Source: Symsagittifera roscoffensis (lineage: Eukaryota; Xenacoelomorpha; Acoela; Convolutidae). From it: a stretch of 64,000 nucleotides of DNA. Both the position numbers and the translations under genes were made by a program. The notes under the pieces were generated by a model. That model was given only the letters and a program-made list of their open reading frames with translations. It did no database searches and was not told where the DNA came from. The stretch covers positions 68,388,956 to 68,452,955 of the forward strand of contig NC_087065.1 in NCBI RefSeq assembly GCF_963678635.1, written 5' to 3'. Shown one piece after another: positions 10,558 through 24,000 of the stretch (position 1 is the stretch's first letter; the number at the start of each line of letters is the position of its first letter).

Positions 10558-10636
10558 TCACAAAGCGTGGGTGTAGCGCGGTGGGTTAGGCCGGCTATAA
10601 GCATGCTCAGGATGTCCTTCTCTGGTGGGTTAGGCC
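10558..10636 (-). promoter_or_regulatory. conserved 3'-region block (element A)
   Basis: About 79 nt, nearly identical to 50684-50763 in element B and to 29099-29177, although the flanks are much more diverged. It holds two copies of GGCCTAACCCACC about 40 nt apart, with the palindrome AGCATGCT between them. It has no long frame shared by A and B. It may be a structured RNA or a processing or export signal. Confidence 0.45.
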
Positions 10637-11547
10637 AGGAGTGGGAGTATGATTTCATGCTGTTTCTTTGAGAGGTCCTGTTATGTGATAATATTTTATG
10701 TTGGTTTTTTCTGGTCTTTCTTATGTTACTTTGGTTGTGTCCTTTTTTCAAAAAATCAAAATGTTTTTGGTTTGGGTTTGTATTACGACTTTTTTGTGTT
10801 TTATTATTTCTTAGACCTTATAATATTCTTCAAAAAAATAAATTATTCAATTTTAAGCTGGGTTAATCCGATTTGGGTACCGTTGGTTTTCTTTTCTTAG
10901 TCATGCTGTTATTTTATGATTTGTGGTGTTTATTAAGCTGCGTTGGTTAGTTTGGTTTAGTATAAAATTCCTTTCCAACCGGGTTAAAGAAAAGTTTGAA
11001 ATTTGTTAATGCTTGTTAGAGTTGTTGTTAGTGAAAATTTGAAACACAAAATCATTATTTAAAGAATTTCTTCGTGGGCGAGCTGTGCGAGTTTGGATAG
11101 AATTCCTGTGCGAATGAATGAAAATATGAAAAGGTTAGTACTGCTTTCTCATTTTATAAATTTATTGCATTGAAATTGAACTTTACTGCTTTTGGGGAAT
11201 TTTAAAATTATAAATTTTCATCGTATTTAATTTTACTGCTTTTTGGGGAAATAATTTATAAATGAAATTACTACATTAGGTATGAACTTTTTTACATTAT
11301 TTAGTGCGAAAGATTAAGGAGTTTTAATATGATTTAACAAATTTGTATTTTTATTTGTCTTTTTTCTGTTTTGTAGATGATTGTGGTGTGGAGACTAAAA
11401 GAATGAAATAAACATTGATAGAAAATGGTTAGGACAATTTTAAATGTATTAGTTAAAGTTATTTCAATTCATACTTACCTTATTCATCTTGGAAAAAACC
11501 ATGTGGGAAGATGTCGTGAATTGAATCTGATGTTGTTAATAATTTGG

Positions 11548-13288
11548 CTAGTATGCGAATGACATTTTTAGTTTTAGCAGTGGCCAAAGCAATTGAAGTG
11601 CGTTGATGGTGTTTAGTTCTTCTGTGCCTACTGCGAACTCATAAGGTGTGTTTTGGATTAGATGGTAAATTTTATGATTATATTTAGTGTTATGAATAAA
11701 TTCTAGTATGGGTATTTCAATAGGTTGTATGAATTCATACTGGATAATGAAGGGTCTGGATTCTTCATCATTAAAGGTCTTCGTGATGAGGCAGAATATA
11801 TACATTTGGGTAACTGGGTCGTAGTTGCGGAGGATGCCGTGGAGGTTAGTATTTTTAATGTAATATGTTAAATTAAGAAAGAATGGTGATGTGTATTTCG
11901 AGTTAATAAACTGAAAACGATGGTGGGGTTGTCGTGATGGTGTGTGTAAATCAATATGGTTTGGTATAAAACGATAATATGTGTAAGTGTGCGTTTGCTT
12001 AGTGCGTAACATTATATCGTGGGAACAGTGCAAATCGCGTTCCTGTGGTGAAAGAAAGTGGAAGGTTAGTGAAAATAACTGAAATTTATCATAGAAGCTT
12101 TCATATGCTTGTATGTCAACTAGTGCTTCTAAAATTATATGATCTTGCTTTTTATCAAAAATATTAAGTGTAAATAAGTATGGTGTTTTAATAAAAAAAC
12201 TTTCGGTTAGTTGTGGGTTTGCAAAGCGGTCTTCGTCTAAAAATTGACTTGGTTAGGACGGATGATATTATGATCGAAGTATTCTATTAAAAAATCGTTA
12301 GCTCGGGATGCAGTGAATGTTTTTAATAATTTTTTATATCCAACGTAAGTAAATTGTCGAGGTGTTAATGATGTGGTGAGTCTATATAGTATATATATTT
12401 TTTTCTCGATATTTTCATTAGTATTAGTGAGTGGTAGATAAAGGGGATTAGTATAGTTATAGTAAGCTGTCCAATGAAGTGTTGCCATTAAAACGTACTC
12501 ATCAACAAAATTTCGTGATTCATTAGTAGTGGTAGAAGTATTTAAGGTATATTGTGGAAATGAGGGTAGGGTTATTTGAAGAAAATTTTTCGTGTTTGTA
12601 TGATCGGGTTGGTTGATATATTTTTTGGCTGTTCCGAGTTTGGTTGTAAATGGGTGATTTGGGAATTTTCTTTTAAAAGTGCGGTAAGCTCGGTTAGTGC
12701 TGGTAGGTGTTTCGGTGGATGTGGATGATTGAGCTAATGATGGAGTGTAAGCTGAAGAGGGTGTAGGAGTTGGTGGATTTGATGACGTTACTGTAGATGA
12801 TAGCTGATGTATCGTAAGAGTGTGGGGTTATGTTAATTGTTGTTGTAGTGTAATAAAATTGTGAAGTTCTTCGGAAATTTGAATGTTATCTGGGGAGTTA
12901 TTATGCGATCTGTCGGAATTGAATGGAGAATAGGTTGAGGTTACTTGGGAAGCGTAAGAAGGAGTGGAAAGGGACGGGAGTGGTTGGCTGGTTTGAATGG
13001 GTAGAAAGGGGGGTTTGAAAAAGCTGAAGAGTTGGTCTGGGTATGGGTAGAGGGAGATGGTTCGGAGTCTGCAAATTCGTTGGGAGTTTCTATATGGGAG
13101 TTGTTAAATTGTGAGATGGTATGAAAAACTGAAATATCTGAGTTAGTATTAGAATTCATGCTTGATGGTATATTAATAACTGGAGAATCGGATGGCGGGA
13201 AAACAAAAAGTAGGATACTTGGGATTTGGGTTTGGAGGTTGGCTGGGTGGGAATTTGAGCGATGGTGGGATCCAATTTGTCGGCTCAT
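11548..13288 (-). pseudogene. ORF-Z of element A: unrecognised protein downstream of env
   Basis: A decayed gene of roughly 550 codons after the env-like gene. Its likely start (MSRQIG, 13288) overlaps the env tail by about 115 nt in another frame. The N-terminal third is rich in Pro, Ser and Thr and has at least one frame change. The middle (12237-12488) and C-terminal part (11548-12033) are well conserved with element B (47093-49815). Shared motifs include ERDLHCSH, MLRTKQTHTYTYY, YINSKYTSPFFLN (FINSKYTSPFFLN here), NYDP-TQMYIFC and LIQNTPYE. No transmembrane segment or known domain is visible. Conservation across two diverged copies argues for a real protein. Function unknown. Frame joins are uncertain. 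Confidence 0.6.
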
Positions 13289-15891
13289 CGTGGGCTAAAA
13301 AATGATTATGTTGAGACCGAAAAGTGGTGGTATGGGGTTGTTCAATAATTTGTTCATATGTATTATCATTTGGTGAATGATTTGTCGTTATGTGTTGGAT
13401 AGGGCTTTGTGCTGTACTTGATCTAAAATTTGGGTTATTTGTGATTGCTAAGTTTCGAAAGTTTCGGGGAACTAATGATAATGAATGGTTTTGTGGTAGG
13501 GGTGGCAACTGTGGTGCGGTAGGTGTTATCTCTATATTATTGTGTTCTTCGTCGTAAGTGTTTTGTCTTCTGGATATTTTTGTGTTATATTCTTTTATTT
13601 GTGCATCTAGAAGTATTTTGTTTATTGATGATGAAAAAATTCCAAAAAATCCTGCAAATAGTTTACGTGCTACACTTGCTTGTCTGTTTACTTGTGTGCG
13701 TATAGCGCATGTGTTATAGATTCCTTTTAAGAGTGAGAAAAGAAATCCTATAAAATTAAACATGGCGTATAAGATAGTTAATTTTTCTAAGACGTAATAG
13801 GGCCATCCTAGAAAAGCTAGAATTTCGTTATTTAGGGTGACAAAACTGAAAATATTTATGGGTGAATTATCTTGTGGTCTGTATTTTTCACCGTTTAAAT
13901 ATATGTAATCCTTAATATCCTTAAAATATCCGCTGTAGTCTTGTGTATAAATGTCTGCAAAGCTTGCGGTTTCGGCAAGTTTTCTTAAGTTCTGGTCGAT
14001 TGATTGTCGTTGTATTGTGTCCATTTGTGTTAATAAATTGTTGTGTTTTAATGTGATGTTGTATATCAGATTTAGAATAGATTCCAATTGATTGTAAATC
14101 AATAATTAGGTTACGAGCGAAAGCTCAGATGCTTTCGGGTGAAAACTTTTTGAGTGGTTGCATCAATGTAGGATACGGTGTAAGTAGATAGTATTTATCT
14201 TCGTCAGGGTTTAATTGTACGACATTGTGGCTATTTTCTGATCCACATGGAACTGCGGTATCCCAAAAATATGTTTGTTTTGAAAGTTTATCAACAAAAT
14301 GTACTTTATTTTTGTAGAATATGGGGATTCTTTTATAACAACGTTTATCTTCAAAAACATATAATGGGGATCTTTTTTTGGTGCAAGTATAAAACCATAA
14401 AATGTTTTCTTCATAATCAAGAAAATTTGATCTATTTCCTGATAATAAGTATCCTGCGTAAGGTGTTTTTAAAACTGCTAATGCGAGTGATTGTAAGATT
14501 TGTGTTCTTTCTAATTCGCATAGTTGATGAATTGTTTCTAATTCAGAAAGTGACACTTCTTGCAAAATTCTACTAATTGTGTGGTCTAATTTCATATCTA
14601 AGTGAATATCATAATGAATAGTACCAAAGTAGGTGCTATTCATTAGTGATAATTCTTGTAAACGTGTGCTTTTACTATCGTATGGTTTTAGCTTTCCACC
14701 AGGGTGACTGTGCTCTTATAAAAGTTCACTGGGACGTATAATATGCCTTCAGTAATAGGGTGACTTGTTGCATAAGGGTCAAATTTTATTTTACCAGTGG
14801 TCATGTCTAATTTTTTTTCGTATTCGACAAGTATTTTAGAATATTGTGTTTTATAAAGTGGATTGCTATATTTACCTGCAAATTCTGTTTCGTGATAGAT
14901 TTGAAAACGTGTCAATTTATTTTCTATATCATGAATGTTTTGAAATCATTGCTTTGTTTGCTAGACGGGTATACTTGTTCATATGGAATTGATTCAATAA
15001 AATATTTTTCATGAAATTTTATCAATCGTGCGTGTATTTTTGCTACTTGAAATGTTGTGCATGTATCTTCGGGAAACCAAACAATTGTTGCTTGGTTCTT
15101 GTTGTAGGGTCACAATAACCTTGATCATTTTTACAAGGTAATCTAACTCCTTGATAGATCATGGTGTTATCAGTTAAACCTCGTGTAAGTTGTATTTTTT
15201 CAAGTTGTATTTTCCAATCAAAAAACATTACTTCTTGATACCCTTTGTTTTTTGTATCTGCTTTGCAGTTTGAGGGATTATTTATTCCAATGTGTGGTAT
15301 CCGGTAATTATCGTGTGTATCATAAGTTAATCGTCCGTGTGCGCCATTATATGGGTATTTTTCGTCTAATTGAATATGTCTTTGGTATCGTTCAAGTTCT
15401 GCTTGATGTACAGAATCGGCAGAGACTTGAAAATTTTTTAATTTTTTGTCTGTATTTTGTTTTCTTGTTAGATTTAGTCTGATTAATTCGTTTTTACAAT
15501 CGTCGGAATTTAGATGTAAAAGTCTTTCTATGTTACTCTGGTAAAATGATTCGTGATCATGTCGGTTTTTACTTCCGTTTGAAACTTGCGAACAATGTAC
15601 TTTCTTTACGGAAAATATTGCTGTAAATTTATATCCTGTGACTGTTGTTGCTCGGGCTTTTGAATACAATGTTGCTATGACATTTGTAGTTTCTATAGCT
15701 GGTGGTTCTGTTTCGCATTGTGTTACTTGATTTATTGCATATTTGTGTAGTGTTTTTTGTTCATTTTCTTCACAATCATAGTGTGTTACTAATAAATCTT
15801 GAGGTCCTGTGCGAAGAGATGGATTTGTGTTTTGGTCGGAAAATATTAGAAAAAGGATGTGTTGAAATGTTAATATTTTTAGAATATACAT
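13173..15891 (-). pseudogene. env-like glycoprotein gene of element A (broken)
   Basis: Four open segments (15043-15891, 14688-14915, 14125-14643, 13173-14102) are successive parts of one gene of about 900 codons split by frame breaks. It starts with a hydrophobic signal-like stretch (about residues 2-17). The ectodomain follows, with THYDCEE near its N-terminus and, later, a YTC...CYKRIP...VPC cysteine series. A membrane region comes next (FNFIGFLFSLL and FAGFFGIFSSS), then a long Pro/Asn-rich tail. The cysteine layout and the CY-x2-IP phrase recall chuvirus-type (gB-like) glycoproteins, an envelope type known in some BEL/Pao elements. That assignment is from family knowledge, not a search. 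Its ATG overlaps the ORF-T stop by 13 nt. Confidence 0.6.
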
Positions 15892-17205
15892 GTGTATGAT
15901 AATCCGGAGTATGGGTTATAAAATGTTATGTATCCGATTGTGTTTTTTGTATAACTGTCGTATTTATATATTACTTCAGTTGTTATAAATGGTGGCGGTA
16001 GCGATTGAGCTGTTATATTTGGTGGACTTAATGGATAGGGGTGTTCTACAATATTATTTATTTTGACTGTTATTTCAAACTTTAATTGAAGACTGTTTTG
16101 TTGGAATATTTGAACGTTATGTTGTCGGATATCTTCGTGGATAACTTGTCTATATTGTAATCTATTGAGATCCCAACTGTGGAGTCGGTGGCTCTCGTGA
16201 TGTTGTCCGAATAATGGGGGAGGTGCTGTGCTACAAATGTGTTTAAATCTAATCGTAGGGGTATATTCGTTGATTGTTCTCTGTATCGAGCGTCGAGGTT
16301 ATTTGGAAAATTTAGGGGGAAAAATGATTTTTGACTTGTTGATGGTGTCGAGGGGAGTGACAATGTTTCTGGCAGGGATGATAATGTTGTATCTGAGGAA
16401 ATATCTATTGGTTCATTAACTAAGTTTGGTTCTCCATGTGAGTAAGACTGTGTTGTCCATATGGTAGTCGTTCGGTGGTGTTGGGGGGGTTAAAAGGATT
16501 TTCACGGATTTGTTCGGATGTTGGTGTTGAACCTAGATAGTCAGAAGGGAGAGTTGGTGTATTTTGTTGTGAAGTGAGCGTAGGAGTGTCTGGTAATGGA
16601 ATACTAGAGACTTCTGAGTTTGATGGTGTTGGGGATTGAGGTATGTTAAAAGTAACTCTGGGAGTTTGAAAATTTCTATTTCGTCTTGGATGTATAATTT
16701 GTCTATTTATTTCAGCTGTATTTTGATTTTGACTAAAATTTTTTTATTCAATTTAAGTCTTGTTGTAAGGTGGGGTACAAATTATTTGTTGGTTCACTTA
16801 GGGATGCGTGTCGCTGAACCGGTTCTAGTGGTTCGGATAAGCGGGCGTGTCATTCTTCGAAAGTGTAATGGTTATCTTGAAAAGAAATTTGTGTGGATGT
16901 TTGGGGCTTTTGGGTAGTTGTAGATATGATTGGGTTTTTTTGGGAAGAAGTCGGTGAAGACTGTCCTGGTGGTGGTTGGTTAGCAATTTTGGAAATGTGT
17001 TCGATTAATCTGTTTCCTAGTGGGAAGATTTATGTTTATTGTAATATTCTTCGATGAAAAGAATTAAAAGGATTATTGCTAAGGCGAATGTGACTATTGC
17101 TTTTTTTACGCATTTCCACATTGTCATAATTAGGGATGATAAAAATGTGAGGAAAATTACAAATAGTAAAAAAATGTCTGTTCTACTAAAAATTGTTCAC
17201 ATCAT
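15879..17205 (-). pseudogene. ORF-T of element A: membrane-anchored protein (broken)
   Basis: A gene of about 400-440 codons between pol and env, matching 43070-44339 in B. The N-terminus has two hydrophobic stretches (about FLLFVIFLTFLSSLIM and IVTFALAIILLILF), then EEYYNKHK and a long Pro/Ser/Asn-rich region. Near the end are LDARYRE and the closing NPYSGLSYTC, shared with B. The layout suggests a type II or double-pass membrane protein with a large extra-membrane part. In A the start region has an early TGA, and further stops follow. No family recognised. Confidence 0.55.
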
Positions 17206-17446
17206 TTAAATAGACTTTGAATTATGGTACCTGTGAATGTGGTCAATGATTTGGGAAAGTTGGTGATATATTTCAAATAGGGAGTAGAAAATTAAAAAAA
17301 GTATTGCAAAAAATTATTAAAAGAATTATTAGGGCTTCAAAAGTTTCAATAAAAAATATTAGCAAAAGTTTAAATAGAATGAAAAATTTTATGAAAAGGT
17401 TTATGATTATATTTTTTAAGGTATCGACTGTTAAAGAGAGAAACAT
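17206..17446 (-). pseudogene. ORF-S of element A: small hydrophobic protein (frameshifted)
   Basis: Starts at ATG 17446 and reads about 57 codons of strongly hydrophobic sequence (FFILFKLLLIFFIE, LIILLIIFCN). After a one-base shift it continues as YSLFEIYHQLSQIIDH and stops at 17206-17208, directly before the ORF-T ATG. Element B keeps the same end (YSLAQTYINLSKILDH) in frame. It was probably an ~80-90-residue membrane protein. No family recognised. Confidence 0.45.
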
Positions 17447-18038
17447 TTAAGAATTGATTCGTTCGTTGAGTATTTTTTGAACTTTTTTTGACAAGTGGGT
17501 TGGGGAACTTTTTTTGACAAGGGGATTTTTTGACAAGTGGGTTGAGTTTTGTGAAAAATTGTTGGAGGCTAATTTTATGGTGCTCGGGAGGTCTTCTTTG
17601 CTTTGTTTTTATTTGTTGGGTAATCTGGGGTATTTTTGAAATATTTGTACTTTAGGCCAAATGAATATGGTCCTTTTTTACTTTAGGCTAATTTGCCGTT
17701 TTTAGTTGGGGGTTTTTTGAGGTCTGAGTTGGGACAATATTGTTGATCTTTGCAATATTAGATAGGGGAGGGTTGTAATATTATGGTGGTATTTATTTTA
17801 CTTGTCAAGTTTTAGCAAGTTGCTTATTTTTGACCTGGAGGTTGTAAAGTTATAGTTATAGATATGCCTGGAGATTAATATCTATCAGCTATTAGTTTTG
17901 TGTTAAAGATATTGAAGGTGACGGATTTGAGTGAATCCTATTGGCTGAATTTGAACTAGATTTGTGACTTATGTTTCAGCATGTTATCTTGAAAATATGA
18001 AAGTTCAAAATGAGTGAGAGGTGTACAAATTATTCATT
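17447..18038 (-). other. interval between pol and ORF-S in element A
   Basis: Non-coding and partly conserved with B (42264-42929) and C (63628-64000), for example AAATTAGCCTAA and CTCCAGGTCA. In A a TTTTTTGACAAGTGGGTTG unit is repeated about three times at 17480-17545. This would be the place for a splice acceptor of a subgenomic env mRNA, but I cannot fix one. Confidence 0.4.
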
Positions 18039-21000
18039 TTAAAAACAAAGTTGTTTTTGAAATTCAACTTTCTTTAATATTTTAGATTGTGGGATGAATG
18101 TTTTGTAATTTTTGCGTGGTTGATTTCTAAGTCGTGATGATTTTACTAATTCTGATTTTTCTATTTGTTCTTGTGGTAAAATTTTTTCTATATTTTTCCT
18201 GTTTTTTCTTTCTTATTGAGATAAGTTTTGGTCTGGTGTTTGTGTGTTCTTATAAGTTGTGTTTTGTTGTCGATTTTGTTTATGATGAACGTCGTCGTCA
18301 TGTACATTTGTTTCTTGTTCTGTATGAGTATTGTTTTGAATAACTTTTAAACCTGTAAAAGAATGTAATTGAGTTAATTCGCGTAATGCGTATTCTTTTG
18401 GGTAGTAAGGTAATAAATTGTTTCGATGTTGATCAATTTATTTTTTGGTTGAGTCTGTGAGTTTGTATGTTACTTCAGTGGGTTTGGCAATTATTTGGTA
18501 TGGTCCTTTTCGAAGTGGTTGTAATTTTTTGGATATTCCGTTTTGTGTATTAAAATTAGATATTAAGACAAATGTTCCATTTTTTAAATCTGTGGCTCGC
18601 ATAAAACGTGAAATAATTTGGCTGTTAATGTTTTGCCTTTGTAACACTTTCTTTGTTACTTTTTGGTAGATTTCATTTTGTTTTTTATCTCTATTTAAAA
18701 TCCATTCGGTGTGTGTGCCGGAGGCTAATTTGAGAAACTGTGGTGGATGAAAATGATCTTCATCATTTGTGTGTAATGGTAGATTATAGCATATTGAATC
18801 TTTATTAGGTTTGCAATGAACTTGTGTGTTTTTATGAGAATTTGCTGTGAACATATTTGGTTTTTGATTAAAAACCTTTTCATATGGTGACATTCCTAAA
18901 GTTGTCGTTATTTGTGAAATTTTTTGTGAAAATTATGAAAATTATGTGAAATTAATAAAATTAATAAAATAAAATTGTGAAAATTATTTTTATGAGCATT
19001 TGCTGTGAACATATTTATTTTTCTTGGTTTTTGATTAAAAACCTTTTCATATGGTGACATTCCTAAAGTTGTCGTTATTTGTGAAATTTATGATAAGGGG
19101 GAAAATTTTACATCTGCTGACCATTCTGTGTTTCGTGTATCGTTTCCATTACTGATACATCTAAGATATTCTTGTAATGAACGGTTCATACCTTCAACTA
19201 ATCCGTTTGTCCAATGTGCATGAGATGTACGTGGTTTATGTTTAATGTTGTATAAGTGGCATGGTGTGTTAATTTCATTATTAATAAAATCTGTACCGTT
19301 GTCTGTAACTAGGATTTCGGGTAATCCGAATGTAGCTATCCAGTGTTCATAAAGTGTTGTGTAAGCATAATAAGCATTACAGTGTGGTACTGGGTTGAGT
19401 GCTACATAGTGCGTGAATGCGTCAACAATGACCATAATGTAGAAATTTCCTTCAGAAGATAATGAAATTGGTCTTTTTGTGTCAAATGAAATTCTATGGT
19501 TGAAATATAAACTTTGTCCTTTGAAATCTTATTTCTGTGCTAATTGTTTTTGATTTGGATAAGGTTTGTTCAATTGACATATTATACAATCATTGCGTAA
19601 TACTTTTATTCAAATTGGGGCATTTGGAAAATAAAAATTTTGTTTGAAGTTCGAGTATGTCTTTTCTGATCCTGAGTGTTCTTTTGTACTTTGTGTGTGG
19701 GAGATGTTAAATGCTATCAGTATCATACTTAAAGGAAGACAGGGAACTTTAGAATCATCTAATTGATATTCTAAAAGATCTGTATTTTCATTGATTGTTG
19801 TGTCATTAAATTTTCGGAAATATCGGAGGAGAGTTTTGTTTCCTAAAACTGTGGTATCAGCTTTTGCTGGTTTTGTTTTATATTTGTGCCATGATTCTAG
19901 TTGTCTAATTACTGGGTCAAAATTTTGATATTGCTTTAAAAGTTCAAGTGTAATTTTTTCTGTTGGTGGAAGAAAATTATTATCAATTTCTAGTTTTGAT
20001 AGGGGAATTGTGTCAAGTGGGTCATGGAGGTTAAAAACTTGATTTATTATGTATTTTAATTCATTTGTTTGTGGTCCTGATAAATTTATTTTATCGATCA
20101 AATTTTCTTTTTCAATTAATGGAAAAAATCTTTTTTATGCGTTTGTTGTTTTATTTTCTTTTGTTGACTATTATTTTTTATCCATTGTGAGTATGAAATT
20201 GGTTTAAAGGTAGATGTTCCTAGTAAATCAACTTCATAGTGATTATTTTGGCAATCTAAGTAGAGTGGAAAACGTTGTAGATTGTTTATTTGTGATTGAT
20301 CAATGTCAGTTTTTACTGCGTACTTGCATTCTAATCGGGGTGATGTTTCATCTTTTGCGAGATAAAATTTAACATTTTTTGGTATTTCAACTGTAGTTTT
20401 TCGTGTAAGTAGTTCAGGTGGCGTATTTCTACTTAATGTATCTGGTAATGCAAGATTTTTTCCTGCTGTCCAAACTATATGTAAGTTTGGGAATTTCATT
20501 AAAATTAATTGAAACAAACTCTACTTTTATGTGAAAAGAAATATAATTGGTTTATGATCTGTAAAAAAAATTGTTGGGTGTTTTGATCCAAGTATCAGAA
20601 ATTCGTATTCTGTAAGTGTGTAAATTATAGCTGTACATTCTCTCATTAGAATAGAGAGTCGGAGTTCAGCTTGTGTGAATAATCGTGAATTGGTTGATAT
20701 GAGATTCATTTTATTTGTTCCAATATGTGATTGTAGTAATGCTGCGCCGATGCCAAAGTTTGAAGCATCGCACATTGCATAGAATGGTGGGTTTGGATCT
20801 GGAATTGTGTTTGAAATTTGTTCTGTCAAAAGTTTTTTAATTTCTTCATATCGTGTTTAGTGTTCATTGGTCCATTCAAAATTATTTTGTTGTCTGAGGA
20901 TGTTCCAAAAAGGTCCTAAGTATAATTGTATTTTGTAAACATTTTTACTTAAAAAATTCAACATTCCAAGGAACTCTTGGATTTTCTTTTTATTTGTAGG

Positions 21001-24000
21001 TGGTTGAAGTTTTTGAATTGCATCAATGCGTGATTTTAATGGAGTGATAGTGTTTCGTTCAATATTATGTCCTAAAAATTTAACGCGTGTTAAGAAAAAA
21101 TATGATTTATCGGGGGCTGCCTTCAGATTTGCGTTCTGAAATATTTTATGATATTGTTCCAAAACTGTAAACATTTCGTCTTAACTTGTGATTGCATGAA
21201 AACATCATCTAAATATGTGATTGCAATTTTCTTGAGTATTAGTGGTCTAACAATTTTACTCATGAAAGCTGAAAAAGATGCTGGTCCTGTGGATATTCCA
21301 TAGAATAAAAGATTAAATTCGTATTGTTGATTTCCAATAACAAATTGTGTTAATCACCGTGATTGTTCATCTAGTGGCATTTGATTGTAAGCACTGTTCA
21401 TATCTGCGGTTGCGAAGTACTTACCATTTATCTTTGTTTAGATAACTTGTATTGGTTCAATGGGCCAGTTACATTTTGATTCGTCAATTAAGGAATTGAG
21501 GTATCTAGCGTCTGAAACTATTTTTAGTGATTCACCTTTTGCTAGAATGATAACAGGGTTGATGAAGGTATTACCTTTTGGTTGTTGTTCTTTTATTTAC
21601 TGGTGATATAATTTCGTATTGTTCCAAAATATCAAATAATCTATATACCTTATCGTGTAAGTGAATCAGTACTTTACTTGCTCTTTGTTTTTTGAAAACT
21701 GCGTCAAGTTTTAATGAAAAGTGTAGTGATGAACTGATTTTTCCTACGTCGAATTTTGATGTTGCGTAGACTGTTGAATACTTTATCAGTTGTTAAGCTA
21801 TTTTGTCAAATTCATCTTGGGTTATTTGTGAATGTTGAAAATTAAACATGGATAAAATTTTTAGTTGTTCTTTCGTATATTAAATGTTGGCTTAAAATAT
21901 GGTGTTTATGTGAAGTAATCAGTGTTTCTTTTTTCATTACTTATTATATTATTTATGGATAATTCTTCGTCAAGAATTGTTGATTGACAAATATCTAATA
22001 GTTATAATATATTATTTACTCGATATGCTACTTCATATATGGGTGAAGTTGTAGCATTTGTTTCACAATATCCTTATAGTCCTAATGGTAATGTTATTTG
22101 ATATGGTGTATTTTTATACACGTGGAGTGAAATAATATCGGAATTTGTGTTTTTCAAGTGTTTTATGGATGAGATAGTAATTTTGAAAATTTTGTGAATG
22201 GGTTTAAATTCGAAATCTGACATAAAAAGTTGTTGTTTGTTTCGACTTTTGTCATATTGATGAACTTGTTTTATTGCAAAATTATACACATTTCCTGATA
22301 GTGGTTTCAAGTGTTTCCGTTCTTGATTATAAATGGGGTAAAATTTTGAGAAAAATGGTGGTTGTTTGTTCAATCTTTGAAAGAATGTCAAGGCTGTGTT
22401 TTTTGTTTTTGTATATTTATCTTTGATATGGATTTTACTATTTAAGATGTTTGTTGTGGGTATATATTTAGTTATAAACGGTATGCCAATGATATTGTGT
22501 CTAATATCAGAAATATGAAATGTTTGTTTGAATGGCTTGTTCAAAATCTTGTTTTGTTCCATTGTTCTTGTGGGAACAAGGAATAGTTAGATTTTTCCAT
22601 AATTTACTAATGTTGAACCTTGTGCTGTCGCTAATTTACTAGATGTTTCAGGAGGTGTTAAATTTGGATGCAGTGTTTTGATTTCATTCCATGTGGGAAT
22701 ATTAATAATATTTGATTCTGCTCCTGAGTCGAATAAAAAATTAATTTCAAGATCTGGTGGTTGAAATTCTTTACTTCTTGGGGTCTCTAAGAGAAATGGG
22801 ATTGTCCAAATTTTTTCTCTCGGTTGTTCTTTTTGTATATGTTGATAAAAATGTTTTGTGTTTGAGCATTGTGTTTCGTCTTTTTTATCAGGTTTAATTA
22901 CAGAGTTAATTTCGTTTACTTCTTGTGTAGTTTGTGTATTATTATTAATGGGTCCAATGTAATAATTATGAAGAAATTCCAATTGGGTTTCGTATATGTG
23001 TGAAGTAAAGAATTGTTCATATATGATAGGTTCATAGTCGTTTTCGACTGTTATCATATTTACTGAGGTGGTATTATCTGTATCACTTTCAGTATCTGTT
23101 GTTTCTCAATTAATGTGATTTAATCGTAATTCATTGTTTTCTCTGTTATCAAAACCTGGGGGGTCTGAAGTTGTTTCTTCATTTGTTTGCACTTGGTTGA
23201 TGTGTCTTTGATGCTTTGGAGTGTTACTTCTGTATCGATGTTTAGAATCGGGGTAACGATTATTATTCCTATAGGGTGACTGGGAATAGTTTCTGTATCT
23301 ATTGCTGTAGCTTGAGCTTCGATTTTGTGAATTATTTCGTGACCTGTTATGATAGTTATCATTTGATCTTTGATTATTTGATCTATTATATGAGTTATTC
23401 CTTGATCTGTTGTTTGGATAGTTCTGATTTCGATTGTTCGAATAACTTCTATTCCTATTGTTTGAATAATTTTTGTTTCTGTTGTATGATGAATTTCGTG
23501 ATCTATTGTTGGAATAGTGTCTATTTCTTGGGTTTGAATAGGAACTGCAGAAATAATATCTGTTGTGTTTGAATTAGATCGTGAATAGTTGTTTCTATTT
23601 TGGTTGTTTTGACTATTCGATCGACTATATCTATTTTGTGAGAAATTTCGTGAAATTCTTTGTTCTGGCGATCTACCTCTATAACTGGAGTTATATGGTG
23701 ATTGATTTCTCGAAAAATTTGAGTTGCCTGGAAGTGGTTTTCCAGAGCTATTGTTACTGTATATTTTTTTGTTTGGTAGGTTTTGATCTTTCTTCATATT
23801 TTGATAGAATGACTTATTTGGTTCTTTGTGTTTTTGAGGTTTATTCTGATTGTCTTGTTGTTTTTGTCTACATTCGGCAATACTGTGTCCGTATCGTTGG
23901 CAATAACTACACCATTTTTGGAAGATGGTTTGCCTTTAAAAATTGGGTTCCTTTCATAGATGTTCAATATTTCAGTGATTTTTTCAATCAGGTCTGTATC

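Larger units (their letters stand above)
9937..11547 (-). other. long 3' non-coding region of element A
   Basis: About 1.6 kb between the end of ORF-Z and the 3' LTR. It holds the conserved block, the possible small ORF and AT-rich sequence. The bases next to the LTR read CCCCGGATGGG on the element strand in A and B, which is not a typical polypurine tract. Confidence 0.5.

Noticed and set aside
13523-13705. Plus-strand frames within element A and minus-strand frames within B and C, some hydrophobic
   Set aside because: They lie opposite the retroelement genes and follow from AT-rich, stop-poor complements of Asn/Lys/Ile codons.
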